NCBI GenBank assembly: GCA_907163375.1
Contig: CAJQUW010009310.1
Span: 124,001-188,000, forward strand
Source of the DNA: Prostheceraeus crozeri
Taxonomy: Eukaryota; Platyhelminthes; Polycladida; Euryleptidae
Direction: 5' to 3'
Length of the DNA: 64,000 bases
Shown piece after piece: positions 1 to 10,815 of the stretch (its first letter is position 1; each line of letters starts with the position of its first letter). The position numbers and the translations under genes are program-made. The notes under the pieces are model-generated. The model had not been told where the DNA came from, did not search any database, and worked only from the letters and a program-made list of their open reading frames with translations.

Positions 1-950
1 AAAATTGATGGCTATTTTTACCAATGCTGCTCCTGAATTGTCCAATACGGTAGGACGCTAAAATCGTGGATAGTCACCAATCACCACCGCTTGGTTTGCT
101 TTTGATTCAATATGATCTTCGCATTTTATGAATCACTGACATCATAATCACATTTTATTTGTTTTTCGGAGTTTGATTATAAATTGAAGGCCTTCCTACA
201 GATGATACTCTATAATCACGAGATGTCTAATAAGAGATAAAAATATATTGACACCGGTAACCACTCATTACGAGGAGGCGCACATGGAAAGACAACACTT
301 GTTGCACTTTTCCACCAAAATCTTGATAAAGCATCTTCCGAAAGAATGGATATTCAAACGATTCTTGCTTAGCTTTTACCATTTTCATTAATTATGTACC
401 AATCAAATTATTATCAATTTTTGACGTTTCAATTTGTTTTGTGTTCGTTTCTGATTGCATCATTGGTAGATTTTCTTTAGATTTTAATCATGTCTTTTAG
501 CCTACTTGTATAACAATGAATAAGGCATGGGACATATTGCTGCAATGATTGTAGTAGCAAGTAAAATAAATCATTGGTGGTCAGCTATCACTTAGTCCAT
601 GACTGCTTTGAGCAAAGGAAATAGATTATCAAAAATTTTCCAGAAAGAGTCCGCAATTCTCCGAAAAAAACTACTGAATCGATTTTCGCAAAGCATGTAT
701 AAAATGTACAGAATCCACACCAATAGCTATTGATGCTGTGCGTGCCGTTGATGAACAATTTCAATCGCTAGCAGTTGATATTGCGGCTGTTATTGACAGT
801 TGCTTATTCTTGTGGGAGTTTTGTAATTCTTCAGTCTCTTCTTGACTGGGTCCAGAATCTTCTTTCAACAGATTCCCTCTATGAATGCGCATATTTGAAT
901 ACTGGATAATTGTTTACAACTTGTTTCGCGGTTTTATCCAGATGATGTGC
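1..950. repeat. 950-bp direct repeat, copy 1 (left end cut by window)
   Basis: This stretch matches 5168-6117 base for base wherever I compared it, at a constant offset of 5167 with no net insertion or deletion. The match starts at the first base of the window, so the copy probably continues to the left. It stops abruptly after GATGATGTGC at 950. In copy 2 the same bases lie just inside the right terminal inverted repeat of a transposon-like element, so copy 1 is probably a second copy of that element that lacks its right terminus. No coding sequence is seen in it. Confidence 0.9.
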
Positions 951-2669
951 GACTAAATATACGACTAACAGAATCACTAAAGGTGCCTCTCATACCCGTT
1001 AAGAAATTCGCTAACGGCGTGCTACACTTTTCCCTAACAGCCGTTCGAGACGCTGGCATTCTGTTAAGCTAATACCCGGTCACGCTAGCAGAGTTCTGTG
1101 TCGCTGACTTTCCTGTTACACTAATAGCCGATTCCCTAACAGAATTTTGAGTCGTCGACTTCAGGGTATTAGGGATCACTAATAACCTGTCAGCCCTAAC
1201 AGCGTTTCGTGTCGCCTGCCCCTGGTCTTTACGTGGGGGAATTACATGATTCGGTGAGTCAGACACATAGAAATCTGACTGATCGGTTTGTCCAAGTCAG
1301 ACATCAGTTGTTCGTTGATGGCAATTTCAGTGCTCGGTCAGACGACAATCTACAGTATGTCAGAGATAAATCTTAAGAAGAACAAAATTGTTGAAGCCTG
1401 CCACAGTTGCAAAATTATCAAAATGACTGTATATAATAATCGTGAATCTTTACAGAGTGCGCTGACAAAGTACCTATCCATCGTTTAGGTGCCGCTTAAT
1501 TTCAAGAAGCAGCGTTGCTATCAATATGTATCTACTCCTCTACCATTGTAGAATGTCGGAATTTCTTGTTCTAGCATATCTATATGTTTTGTAAGCCAGT
1601 AAGAATCAAATATCTCAACATCCCAAAATTATAATCCGGAACAAATTAGGACTCTAACCAAATGTAACAACTGTTTTCACTCTATCTTATCCAAAAAAAA
1701 TGCGAAGTGAAAATGTTGATGAACTTCAGCTTGAACATTTGAACGTGCATTGAACGAATATATTTTTATATCGTAAACATTAATCTTCAAACTTCAGTCC
1801 CATTACAAACTAGCTCCAGGATATCCCGGATTTTTGCGGCCCCTTGACGTCGTCTCTGTGTTCCATGATGTTGCACACGTTTCTATTGCTGCATCAAACA
1901 ATACCAAACCAGTACCTTCCTCATAGCAGCGACATCTCACGCTAGGCCTATTTTTATATGATAGAGAGGAGGAATTTTGGTGGTCATGATGTAACATTTC
2001 TGGACTCTGTCGGTTGACTTGATTTCAAACCTAAATAAGCATAGATAGCCTAATTCTTTTACTATGTAGCTGGCATGTTTTCGATAGTCATGGAAACGTC
2101 GTTCTTAATTCAAACAAATATATGATCGGTCAGGTTTTAAGGATTTGTAAATTATATGATAACAGCGCTTCGCAAAATATACCATTCAAATATCTGAACT
2201 GTAATAAAAAAATCACGATTGATGAATCACAATTGTATGTCAGTATGTCCAACATCTTGAATTTCACTATTCGAAATACACAGGAATCGGCTTCGGATAA
2301 GAGACATTCAAACTATTATAACTACAGTTCGGGAGGCACCACCGCTCTCACTGGAGGTTATTAGCCGTAACCTAGTGAGAGTTGCGATTGCGTGAAAGCT
2401 GACGTGATGTGAAGGCTGAAGGTGTGGACAGTGACAGCTTACAGTATGCGCTCAATTCAGATGGAATTCGTCAATAGACCCTATTATAGGAAACAAACAA
2501 GTCTCCAATCCAAGCTTCCATTTCGTAAATTTTCTTATATAAATCTTTTACATGTATATGCTTATCTCATGTATTTTTTATTGATGCTAAACTTTGCGTA
2601 TGCATATGTTGCACGTGTTGTCAACGCTTACTTGTAAGTGCCCTTGTGGCCATCGCTTTGCGTTTTCTG
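951..2669. other. Gene-free AT-rich stretch
   Basis: Apart from the degenerate minisatellite at 1012-1232 I see no gene, RNA or repeat that I recognise. Short open frames here lack family motifs and look like chance frames. Confidence 0.5.
1012..1232. repeat. Degenerate minisatellite, about four units of 50-60 bp
   Basis: Units share the pattern CTAATA-CCC, then CCCTAACAG, then a segment like TTCTGTGTCGCTGAC (variants TTTTGAGTCGTCGAC, TTTCGTGTCGCCTGC, TTCGAGACGCTGGC). Copies are diverged, so the array is old. The unit is slightly more GC-rich than its surroundings. Confidence 0.55.
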
Positions 2670-2671
2670 TA

Positions 2672-4473
2672 CAGACCCGGCAAAAAGTTTAGCAACACCC
2701 CAGTTTTTGAAGACAGTCAGATCGCATCAATACCTGAAAGCATTTCGAACATGTTGTTACATCAAAATACCTTGTAGACGTGTCAAACAATTTACTGACC
2801 CTTAAAATCAGTTGTCATTGACTAGATATCGCGTTAAATTTTGCTCTTGTATCATTTCTGGTAAAACAGACTTGAGGACGATAGGTCTTTGAGTCAAAGA
2901 GAGCTCTGCAATATGACAGTAGAGAACATCTTGACCGCCAATGCATGTAAGCGTGTTTCACTGGACTGGCATAAGATGATCTAAGATACATTTCCAGATA
3001 GTCCACCAATGTAGTCTAGCATGTCTGGTGCATTATTGGGCTGGTCTTGTGAGAGGCAAATTATCGTGTTCTTCTCCAGGTTTGAAATACCAAGATTTAA
3101 TCCAAAAAACGCTCACACCACACACGCACAAACATAAATTAAGAACACAGGGATTCCCACAGTTCTATTTTTAGCTCATCATCATATATAGCAAACTGTT
3201 AAGAGATAGCCTTGATCATTCGAATACTTGTGTGACTTATCTCATCGTCACTGTCCTTTCTGTGCTCCCCGAAAATGGGCAAAAAGCCAGACTTGTCGAC
3301 TAAAAAACGTGCTCAAATTTTGGTATTGCACTCCAATGGATTTAGTTTGCGTCAAATTTCGACCCAGTTATTCGTCTCCACTTCCTGCGTGTCTCGAACT
3401 TTAAAGCGAATCAAAAATACCAAATCTGTTGCCAGTGAACGCCGCTCCGGTAGGCCTACAGCTACTTCACCACAAACGGACAGATTCATTCATCGTTATT
3501 CCAAGGCAAACCCTTTTGCAGCAGCGACAGAAATTCAAGCACATCTGCCTCCATCTGCACATGTTCCATCAGTGACAACTATCAGAAGCCGTCTTCGAAA
3601 CAAGTATGGTTTGAAGTCATACAAGCCAGCTAAAAAGCCTCTCCTATCGGCGAAAAACGTACGTGACAGGCTATCCTTTTGCAAGCGTTACCAGAACATG
3701 AGCGCTGAAGAATGGGGTGAAGTCATGTTTACGGATGAGACGATTGTGTCGCAGCACCGTAGCTACCAGCCCCATGTTCGCAGACCAAAAGGAGAACGAT
3801 TCAATTCATCTTACACATCATTCACTGTGCGATCTGCACCAAAGCTAATGATTTGGGGAGGAATTTCTGCAAGAGGCAGATGTGGACTTCATGTCTTTGG
3901 CAAGACAGAAACTGTTAAAGCGATCAATTACTTAGAAATATTGAAGCAGAAGGTAGAGCCTTTCATGAATATTCGAGGAACAAGGATTTTGCAGCAGGAT
4001 GGAGCACCGGCGCATAAGGCAAGGCTGGTGTCGAATTGGATTGCCCAACAGAACTTTCAGATCCTAGAAGGCTGGCCCGGTAATTCACCAGATCTCAATT
4101 GCATAGAAAATTGCTGGAGAACATTGAAGGACAGGCTTCAGAGGTGCCATATATCCTCTCATAGTACTCTAGCGGAACAGGTGAAACGCTTGTGGGTCAC
4201 CGAGATCACTCCTGCCTATTGCAGAAAACTGGTTGAGTCAATGCCCCAACGTATTCAAGCATGTTTGGCAGCAAAAGGATATCACATAAAGTATTGATGT
4301 GACACTCATTAGTCGTTCGCTTTCGACAATCGCATATTCTCAGTGTTGGTAAGCTTCTTGATACTTCTGCATTGTAATTTGAACGCATAAACATTATTAA
4401 AATACTTTTTAGCAAACGCTACATTCTGTTGTTTGCAAAATCAGGGGTGTTGCTAAACTTTTTGCCGGGTCTG
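2672..4473 (+). mobile_element. Complete Tc1-like DNA transposon, DD35E type
   Basis: The element is 1802 bp long. It is bounded by perfect 30-bp terminal inverted repeats that begin CAGACCCGGCAAAAAGTTTA and end in CACCCC, and by the TA target duplication at 2670-2671 and 4474-4475. It carries one uninterrupted transposase gene at 3275-4297. Perfect ends, an intact gene and TA duplication indicate a recent insertion, possibly still mobile. About 600 bp of non-coding leader precede the gene and about 175 bp follow it. Confidence 0.96.
3275..4297 (+). CDS. Tc1-like transposase (DD35E), 340 aa, intact
   Basis: It should cut the element out at its TIRs and insert it at TA in the nucleus. Length is normal for a Tc1 transposase. 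An N-terminal paired-type helix-turn-helix (about residues 8-47) is followed by an RRSGRPT segment at about 57-62, which resembles the GRPR AT-hook of the family, and by a second DNA-binding helix region (about 65-110). The catalytic triad is D154 (FTDET), D242 (QQDGAPAH) and E278 (SPDLNCIE). There are 35 residues between the second D and the E, one more than in classical Tc1 (34). The extra residue lies just before WPGNSPDL. The start at 3275 fits the conserved N-terminus. Known DD35E families exist in animals; I infer membership from spacing only. Confidence 0.95.
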   Translation: MGKKPDLSTKKRAQILVLHSNGFSLRQISTQLFVSTSCVSRTLKRIKNTKSVASERRSGRPTATSPQTDRFIHRYSKANPFAAATEIQAHLPPSAHVPSVTTIRSRLRNKYGLKSYKPAKKPLLSAKNVRDRLSFCKRYQNMSAEEWGEVMFTDETIVSQHRSYQPHVRRPKGERFNSSYTSFTVRSAPKLMIWGGISARGRCGLHVFGKTETVKAINYLEILKQKVEPFMNIRGTRILQQDGAPAHKARLVSNWIAQQNFQILEGWPGNSPDLNCIENCWRTLKDRLQRCHISSHSTLAEQVKRLWVTEITPAYCRKLVESMPQRIQACLAAKGYHIKY

Positions 4474-4688
4474 TATATTTCAGAATAAACATTTATGACT
4501 TATGACTTAGTGACGCATTAACACACCTTTTCCGTTGAACATCTGCTCTACAAATTATATTTATGTGATATTTAGTCATCTAAGAATTCATGAAAATTTC
4601 CGTGTGATATTTTTTCATATATATATTTTTTTTTTCACACCATCATTGGAAGACCAGATATATCTGCACTAAACTACATAGTTAAAGT

Positions 4689-6227
4689 AGGGACATCTAT
4701 GATCAATATAAGTCATGTAAGGGACGTTGAGCTCCCATACCATGTACTGGACTGTAGGCCAGTGACTTCGATAAAATTGATTAATGTCGACAGTGTGTAT
4801 CTGGATAAAACCATGGACCAAATGGCAAACAATTCACTTCCTTCTTGTGAAGTACTTACATCAGAATCCAGCTGAATTGATTGCTGAACATGCTAATTGA
4901 TGCACCCGGCCCAGTCTTGCAGAGAAACTGTCGAAAAAATCTGTGCAGTGTACATGCACAGATACAAGTATATCATCAATGGTCAATTTCAAATAAATTG
5001 TGGCTTTCTATTTTCATTGATTTTTCAATTGTCTTATATAAAACCTCCTCCTGTATACCTATTTGGACCAATGGTGGACTTCATTCGAGAATTCAAGAGC
5101 AATGAAGCGATATAGCATGTTTGATTTATTTCCGGCCTTGAATTACTCAACCTTCAATTACTCAACGAAAATTGATGGCTATTTTTACCAATGCTGCTCC
5201 TGAATTGTCCAATACGGTAGGACGCTAAAATCGTGGATAGTCACCAATCACCACCGCTTGGTTTGCTTTTGATTCAATATGATCTTCGCATTTTATGAAT
5301 CACTGACATCATAATCACATTTTATTTGTTTTTCGGAGTTTGATTATAAATTGAAGGCCTTCCTACAGATGATACTCTATAATCACGAGATGTCTAATAA
5401 GAGATAAAAATATATTGACACCGGTAACCACTCATTACGAGGAGGCGCACATGGAAAGACAACACTTGTTGCACTTTTCCACCAAAATCTTGATAAAGCA
5501 TCTTCCGAAAGAATGGATATTCAAACGATTCTTGCTTAGCTTTTACCATTTTCATTAATTATGTACCAATCAAATTATTATCAATTTTTGACGTTTCAAT
5601 TTGTTTTGTGTTCGTTTCTGATTGCATCATTGGTAGATTTTCTTTAGATTTTAATCATGTCTTTTAGCCTACTTGTATAACAATGAATAAGGCATGGGAC
5701 ATATTGCTGCAATGATTGTAGTAGCAAGTAAAATAAATCATTGGTGGTCAGCTATCACTTAGTCCATGACTGCTTTGAGCAAAGGAAATAGATTATCAAA
5801 AATTTTCCAGAAAGAGTCCGCAATTCTCCGAAAAAAACTACTGAATCGATTTTCGCAAAGCATGTATAAAATGTACAGAATCCACACCAATAGCTATTGA
5901 TGCTGTGCGTGCCGTTGATGAACAATTTCAATCGCTAGCAGTTGATATTGCGGCTGTTATTGACAGTTGCTTATTCTTGTGGGAGTTTTGTAATTCTTCA
6001 GTCTCTTCTTGACTGGGTCCAGAATCTTCTTTCAACAGATTCCCTCTATGAATGCGCATATTTGAATACTGGATAATTGTTTACAACTTGTTTCGCGGTT
6101 TTATCCAGATGATGTGCAAAAACAACCGTCATTAATCAAATCTACCAAAGTCACTGGCCTCCAGTCCAGTACATGGTATGGGAGTTAAACGTCCCTTAGA
6201 TATCTTATATTAATAATAGATGTCCCT
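4689..6227. mobile_element. Non-autonomous DNA transposon with about 100-bp TIRs
   Basis: Bases from about 4689 to 4795 are the inverted complement of about 6127-6227 with a small number of mismatches. Both ends start (T/C)AGGGACATCTAT and share CCATACCATGTACTGGACT. No transposase frame lies inside. The TIR start resembles CAGGG of hAT elements, and the flanks GTTAAAG and GTTATAG might be a diverged target duplication, but family assignment is weak. The interior 5168-6117 is the same sequence as window positions 1-950. Confidence 0.8.
5168..6117. repeat. 950-bp direct repeat, copy 2
   Basis: This copy lies inside the TIR-bounded element and looks identical to 1-950. Upstream it is preceded by two short near-repeats of the type TTCAATTACTCAAC. 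Confidence 0.9.
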
Positions 6228-6344
6228 GGTTATAGCTAGATTTTGAGGTTTATGCTGCTTTTTATTGACTAGCTATGGCGTGATATAAACCCAGCCGTAG
6301 GCGAGGAATTCGTAGGCTTACGTGCCCTCAAATGTCCTGCATTA

Positions 6345-6610
6345 TAATAATAATAATTTATTGAGCTGTCAAAAAGACCAAAGACAAAAAAGAACAAAAT
6401 AAAGAAATGTCATCATCGGCTTAGAAGTGGTGACAGCATAGAAGCCGCAAAAGCAGTGTTCTTTGCGGCTCTGGTAGATCGCATGAAGTTCTAATGCTGT
6501 CCACAACCCCGTTTTCTGCGAATGGCTCGAAGACCAACCTCTTGTTTATCTTGCCACTGGCAGATTGAATGGCATATACCACACGGCCACAACATAAGTC
6601 CAAAACGATA
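6345..6610 (-). mobile_element. LINE 3' end fragment
   Basis: Read on the minus strand the stretch ends in GACAGCTCAATAAATTATTATTATTATAATG, given here as its two halves: a CAATAAA signal-like motif and an (ATT)n tail at about 6345-6363. This is the usual look of a CR1/Jockey-type LINE 3' terminus. A 60-residue frame upstream (6421-6603) may be the last piece of its open reading frame, but I find no diagnostic motif in it. Confidence 0.45.
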
Positions 6611-6636
6611 CCGATAAAGGAACCCCTTGATTGTCT

Positions 6637-6726
6637 GTTTTCGTAAAATGAATCGCTTTAACCAGGAAAATAAAAACCACTAGGTTTTCCTGGTTAAAGC
6701 GATTACGCAATTCATTTTACAAAAAC
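6637..6726. repeat. Short foldback palindrome
   Basis: Left arm 6637-6670 pairs with right arm 6684-6726 around a 13-bp loop. The arms match except for 8 extra bases in the right arm. The core arm is CGCTTTAACCAGGAAAA. Confidence 0.85.
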
Positions 6727-7158
6727 ACACCATTACTCCAGGAATGGCCAAACACTAAAAATCGCAACCCCTTGATTCCTTTGGATTCAAACTGCCCAGT
6801 GCAAGTCCATTCAGGAGTGCCTGTCGGAGACGGTGGTTCTGTCTGCAACTATTCGCCAAGGCGCGTAAAACACTCAAGCGGTGTAAAGTCTGAATCCTGG
6901 GTCAATTGCTGCCCCCAAAAATCTATGTTAATACTATTGTGCGCAATTGAAATGAACTGGGCAGCAATGTAGGAAAAAAGCGGGCAGCAATGCTATGAAT
7001 ACACATGTACATATACGCTGATTGAGATTTCAAAAATGTCTTTCACATGCATAGATTGAGAAATCATCATTACGGGACACATTATTACTGAGTAAGTAGG
7101 GCTGTCAGCCGATATTTCATGTCATTTTTCTATGAAAGTCGCTTAAATATCTCCAATT
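6727..7158. other. Unassigned stretch
   Basis: A short frame at 6772-6972 is slightly GC-richer than the surroundings and may derive from an old repeat. I see nothing assignable. Confidence 0.4.
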
Positions 7159-7159
7159 C

Positions 7160-7203
7160 CAAATTAGACGGCCTTAATGGCATAATTAAGGCCGTCTAAT
7201 TTG
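7160..7203. repeat. Perfect 19-bp inverted repeat
   Basis: Arms CAAATTAGACGGCCTTAAT (7160-7178) and its exact complement (7185-7203) enclose a 6-bp loop. Confidence 0.9.
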
Positions 7204-7423
7204 CTATGTAATACCACTGAGGTATACCCTCAACCTCCTCCTATAGGGGCAGTTCACCTTCTATCTCCGCATTCCCAGTGAAAAGTGAAAATGGCATTGA
7301 GGTGATTCCTATCACCTGTAATTTGGGTTCGTAGATATCTCAAGATTGACATGCTTTAGTGTTCTGAGCTGCATGGGCTATGTAGATCAAAATTTTGATG
7401 TCATAGATTTTAGGTTCAGCAAC

Positions 7424-7520
7424 AATGCATATATTACCTTTCAAATGACAGCCTAAATCGTCTGTCATGGCCCTACGCGCCGACGATTTAGGCTGTCATT
7501 TGAAAGGTAATATATGCATT
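7424..7520. repeat. Perfect 39-bp inverted repeat
   Basis: Arms 7424-7462 and 7482-7520 are exact reverse complements with a 19-bp loop. The right arm abuts the A-rich tail of the LINE at 7521-10611, so the palindrome was either the target of that insertion or was formed during it. Confidence 0.95.
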
Positions 7521-10500
7521 TATTTTATTTATTTATTTTACTGATCACAACAGCTACAGCAATAAGCCAATTACAGCCGTCGACAAAAAAAATTGAAAAT
7601 ACATAAGGACAGAAAAGGTATAAAACACAAGTGCTAAAATTCAAGACATTCGACAAAGCAAAATGCGCTTAAAGGAAGCGCTGCTATTCACAAAGAGATC
7701 GTCATTACACAAAGAATTTGCCAAATTACAACATCTTGGTATGAAATCTTTCTTGGGCAGCAAGAGACGGCTTTTTTTCTTGGGAGCAAGTAACACAATG
7801 TGTCTTGTGCCCCTCACTGGAATGCTGTAAAATACCGCCGAAATGAGATGCGAACAATTTGCTTGACCACGAACAATTTTCCGTGTTTCAAGAGTAGTCA
7901 AGCTAAATTATGTGCACAAACTTTCATAATTATCTGAACAATAACGGATATTACTCACAAAGCGAAGGTGTTTCACAAATCGCTTTTGAATACCTTCCAG
8001 CTTGCTGGACAAACATTTGTAGTCAGTAGACCAAACTGATGAACAATAATCGACGTGAGAACGAATATGCGCATTGAATAAAACTTTTAGGACATGTACA
8101 TCAGTTGAGGATTTCATGACTCTTTTGACAAATCCTAACATGCGATATGCTCTCTTTACAATCATGCTTATATGAGCGTTAAATGATAAATTAGAAGAAA
8201 AAATCACTCCAAGATCTTTTACCTCCTTAACATGCCGCAGAAAACTATTGCTGAGCACATAATCAAAGCCGACATGGCGGCTACGTTTCAAAGAAAAATC
8301 AATGAAGCAACACTTCCGTAGGTTAAATTTCATTAACCATTTTGAGCACAACAGTACATGATTATTGAGATCACATTGTAACTCGAGACAGTCATTCAAA
8401 GAATCTATCCGCTTAAACACTTTAACATCATCAGCGAATAGTAAGCATTCGCTAGACTGAAAACATGAAGTGATGTCATTGATGTACATAAGAAACAATG
8501 AGGGTCCTAAAATGAATCCCTGAGGAACCCCAGAAGAGACTGGAACCCAAACTGACTTTTCACCACTGACGATAACTCTTTGATAGCGATTCTCAAGATA
8601 GCTTTTGAACCAACTCAAAACAGAACCACTCATGCCAAACTGATTGCACATTTTGAGAAGCAGCAGCTCGTGCGGAACAACATCAAACGCCTTTTGAAAA
8701 TCAGCATATACTGAATGAACTTGGGCACAGTCATCTAATGCCGATGAGACAAAATCCTTATAACATAAAAGATTCGTCGTAGTGGATCTACCTGAAGTAA
8801 ATCCATGTTGCTGATCACATATCAAAGTCTGCAAATGCTTCTTCAAAGCTTTATTTACAATGTTTTCAAAAATTTTAGAGATCACAGGTTGAATCGATAT
8901 AGGACGATAGGATTCTATACAAGATTTCTCACCACTTCGTTTATAAATCGGAACAATGTTGTTAAACTTTAAAAGGGCGGGATATTCACTCCTATTTATC
9001 GACATATTGAAAATAGTTGCAAGAGGATAGCACAAATAGTCGGCACATCTGACCAGAAAAACAGCAGATAGATTGTCATAACCACTAGAAACATATGGAT
9101 TCAGAGCCAACAATTCAGACTTCATTTGTTCAGATATAACAGTGGGTAATTTAAACGGAATAACATTATGAAATGAACAGTCAGGAGTATGAAAATTATC
9201 ATGAACCGTAAAGACTGATTCAAAGTATTTACAAAAAGCTCTAGCAATTTCGCGAGGGGTAGAAAACTCACTGTCTTTGAATCGCATAATACTAGGGATC
9301 ACATTTGACGACTTCATGGCTTTTACAAAAGACCAGAAACGTTTAGGATTTGACTTCATATCATCACTTATGGTTTTGAAATACACAGCATGACAGTTTT
9401 TTTGCATAAGTTTTATTTCCGAACGAAGAGTAGAGAATCTTTGAAAAGCAACAGAGGTTTTATCACGACCTGTGCTAACAAAGAGTTTACGAACTTTTTC
9501 TTTTTCCTTTACTAAGGCAATCAATTCCTTATTATACCAGTAAGGAAACTTGGATGGCTTGAAAGTAACTACAGGAACACAGTCAGAAATAACAGCAAAA
9601 ATTAGATCATAAAAATATGATAGTGCATTGTTTACACTGCTGAAGGATTCAAGATCAATCCAACACAAACATGAGACCCAAATGATTTCAATGCGGGTTT
9701 CAAAATCACGACGTCGAATGGAAGGAAACTTAGAGCTTACAGCAATAAGCACACCACCACCATCCTTCTTCGAACTGACCTCTTCATCACGATCTCTGTG
9801 GAAAACATCATAATTAGAATTGATAAGTATCTCTTCGTCATGAATGCTATCATTTAACCATGTCTCCGTCAAGGAAATTATATCAAATTCATTTGAACTT
9901 TCTCGATCAAAATAAAAGTTGAACTCATCTAACTTTCCGCGTATACTTGTAGTATCAAAACTGAAGATATTAAAGTGATTGGCTTTGTAGGTCTTACTCC
10001 TGTTGACCACATCTGATGCGGAAACCTTGAGACACAAATTTGAGAGCAAAATACCAAACGAATTCCATAAAATTATTGCGTTCCAAATCAGGACTCGATC
10101 CAAGTCGCTTCGCATCGAAAGCAAACGTGCCTACCACTGCACCAACGAAGCACTTGCTAATTAAAGACAACTGGTTGGTTTGAACCCTTAACTCGGAAAA
10201 TCACGTGCATGAAGTGTCCGATAATCAGTGCTGATGTCAACACGTACGCAAGCGCAAACTAACACTGACCGTACACTGGACTGAGAAGTGATCACATCCA
10301 ACAGTTGCAAATACACAAAATCCCAGAAAACAGTAAATCTCCACCATAAATATGAAAACCACTGAATTAACAATAACGATGAGATTGTAAGGAATCGAAT
10401 GATGTAAAAATTTCCGATGAATAACCGACAATGACCAATGAAATGACACAATGAATATTTCAAGGGAGAGAGCGGCAGAAACACGACCAGCACAGAGCGC

Positions 10501-10611
10501 GGCAGTCTCCGCGCCTGCATTGTCTACATATACATGTATTTCCAAATCTATAATGCAATAATATAGGAATAATGGCATTACCCTGCCGTCATTGTTCAAT
10601 ACTGATATCAT
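7521..10611 (-). mobile_element. Jockey-like LINE, nearly full length but damaged
   Basis: Minus-strand non-LTR retrotransposon with a long ORF2-like frame (7908-10124), its C-terminal continuation (7641-7907) and an AAATAAATAAATAAAATAAA tail at about 7521-7542. The 5' limit is uncertain: frames at 10188-10611 have no recognised domain and are taken as leader sequence. The endonuclease is internally deleted and one in-frame stop separates the last 86 residues, so this copy is not autonomous. Confidence 0.85.
7908..10124 (-). pseudogene. LINE ORF2: endonuclease remnant plus reverse transcriptase
   Basis: The frame of 738 residues begins to look like the family at about residue 50. An APE-type endonuclease start is visible (LTETWL at about 85-90, GGGVLIAV at about 122-129). 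The sequence then jumps at about residue 152 into the linker before the reverse transcriptase, so the central and C-terminal endonuclease motifs are missing. The reverse transcriptase is well kept: SYRPIS at 405-410, YADFQKAFD at 473-481, SGVPQG at 531-536 and the catalytic FADD at 563-566. After the stop at 7908 the family sequence continues in frame (LTTLETRK onward) to 7641, so the stop is a nonsense change in this copy. Jockey clade is my best placement; CR1-like is possible. Confidence 0.88.
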
Positions 10612-10704
10612 AGAAGTTACTGCTCAGATCATAGACTTCTAAATTGTAGAAGAATGCTCTGTTACAGGAAATCTATGGACAGATATAGATGTATATAAGT
10701 AGAC

Positions 10705-10815
10705 AATGGAAATACCACATGAGATTTCTCGGTAAGTAATGAAATCGTCGGCCGCTAATTCGGCCTCTGATTTGTACATTACTTATCTTGAAATCTCATA
10801 TGGTATTCCTACATT
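10705..10815. repeat. Foldback palindrome, arms about 50 bp
   Basis: The arm from 10705 (AATGGAAATACCACATGAGA onward) pairs imperfectly with 10761-10815 around the loop CTAATT. The centre contains GGCCGCTAATTCGGCC. Confidence 0.85.

Noticed and set aside
1-6117. The 950-bp direct repeats as long terminal repeats of a retroelement
   Set aside because: The second copy lies wholly inside a TIR-bounded element, the unit lacks TG...CA ends, and the DNA between the copies holds no gag or pol-like frame, only a separate Tc1-like transposon.
10188-10611. Two overlapping minus-strand frames as LINE ORF1
   Set aside because: No zinc knuckle, coiled coil or other ORF1 feature is visible; they may be leader sequence only.
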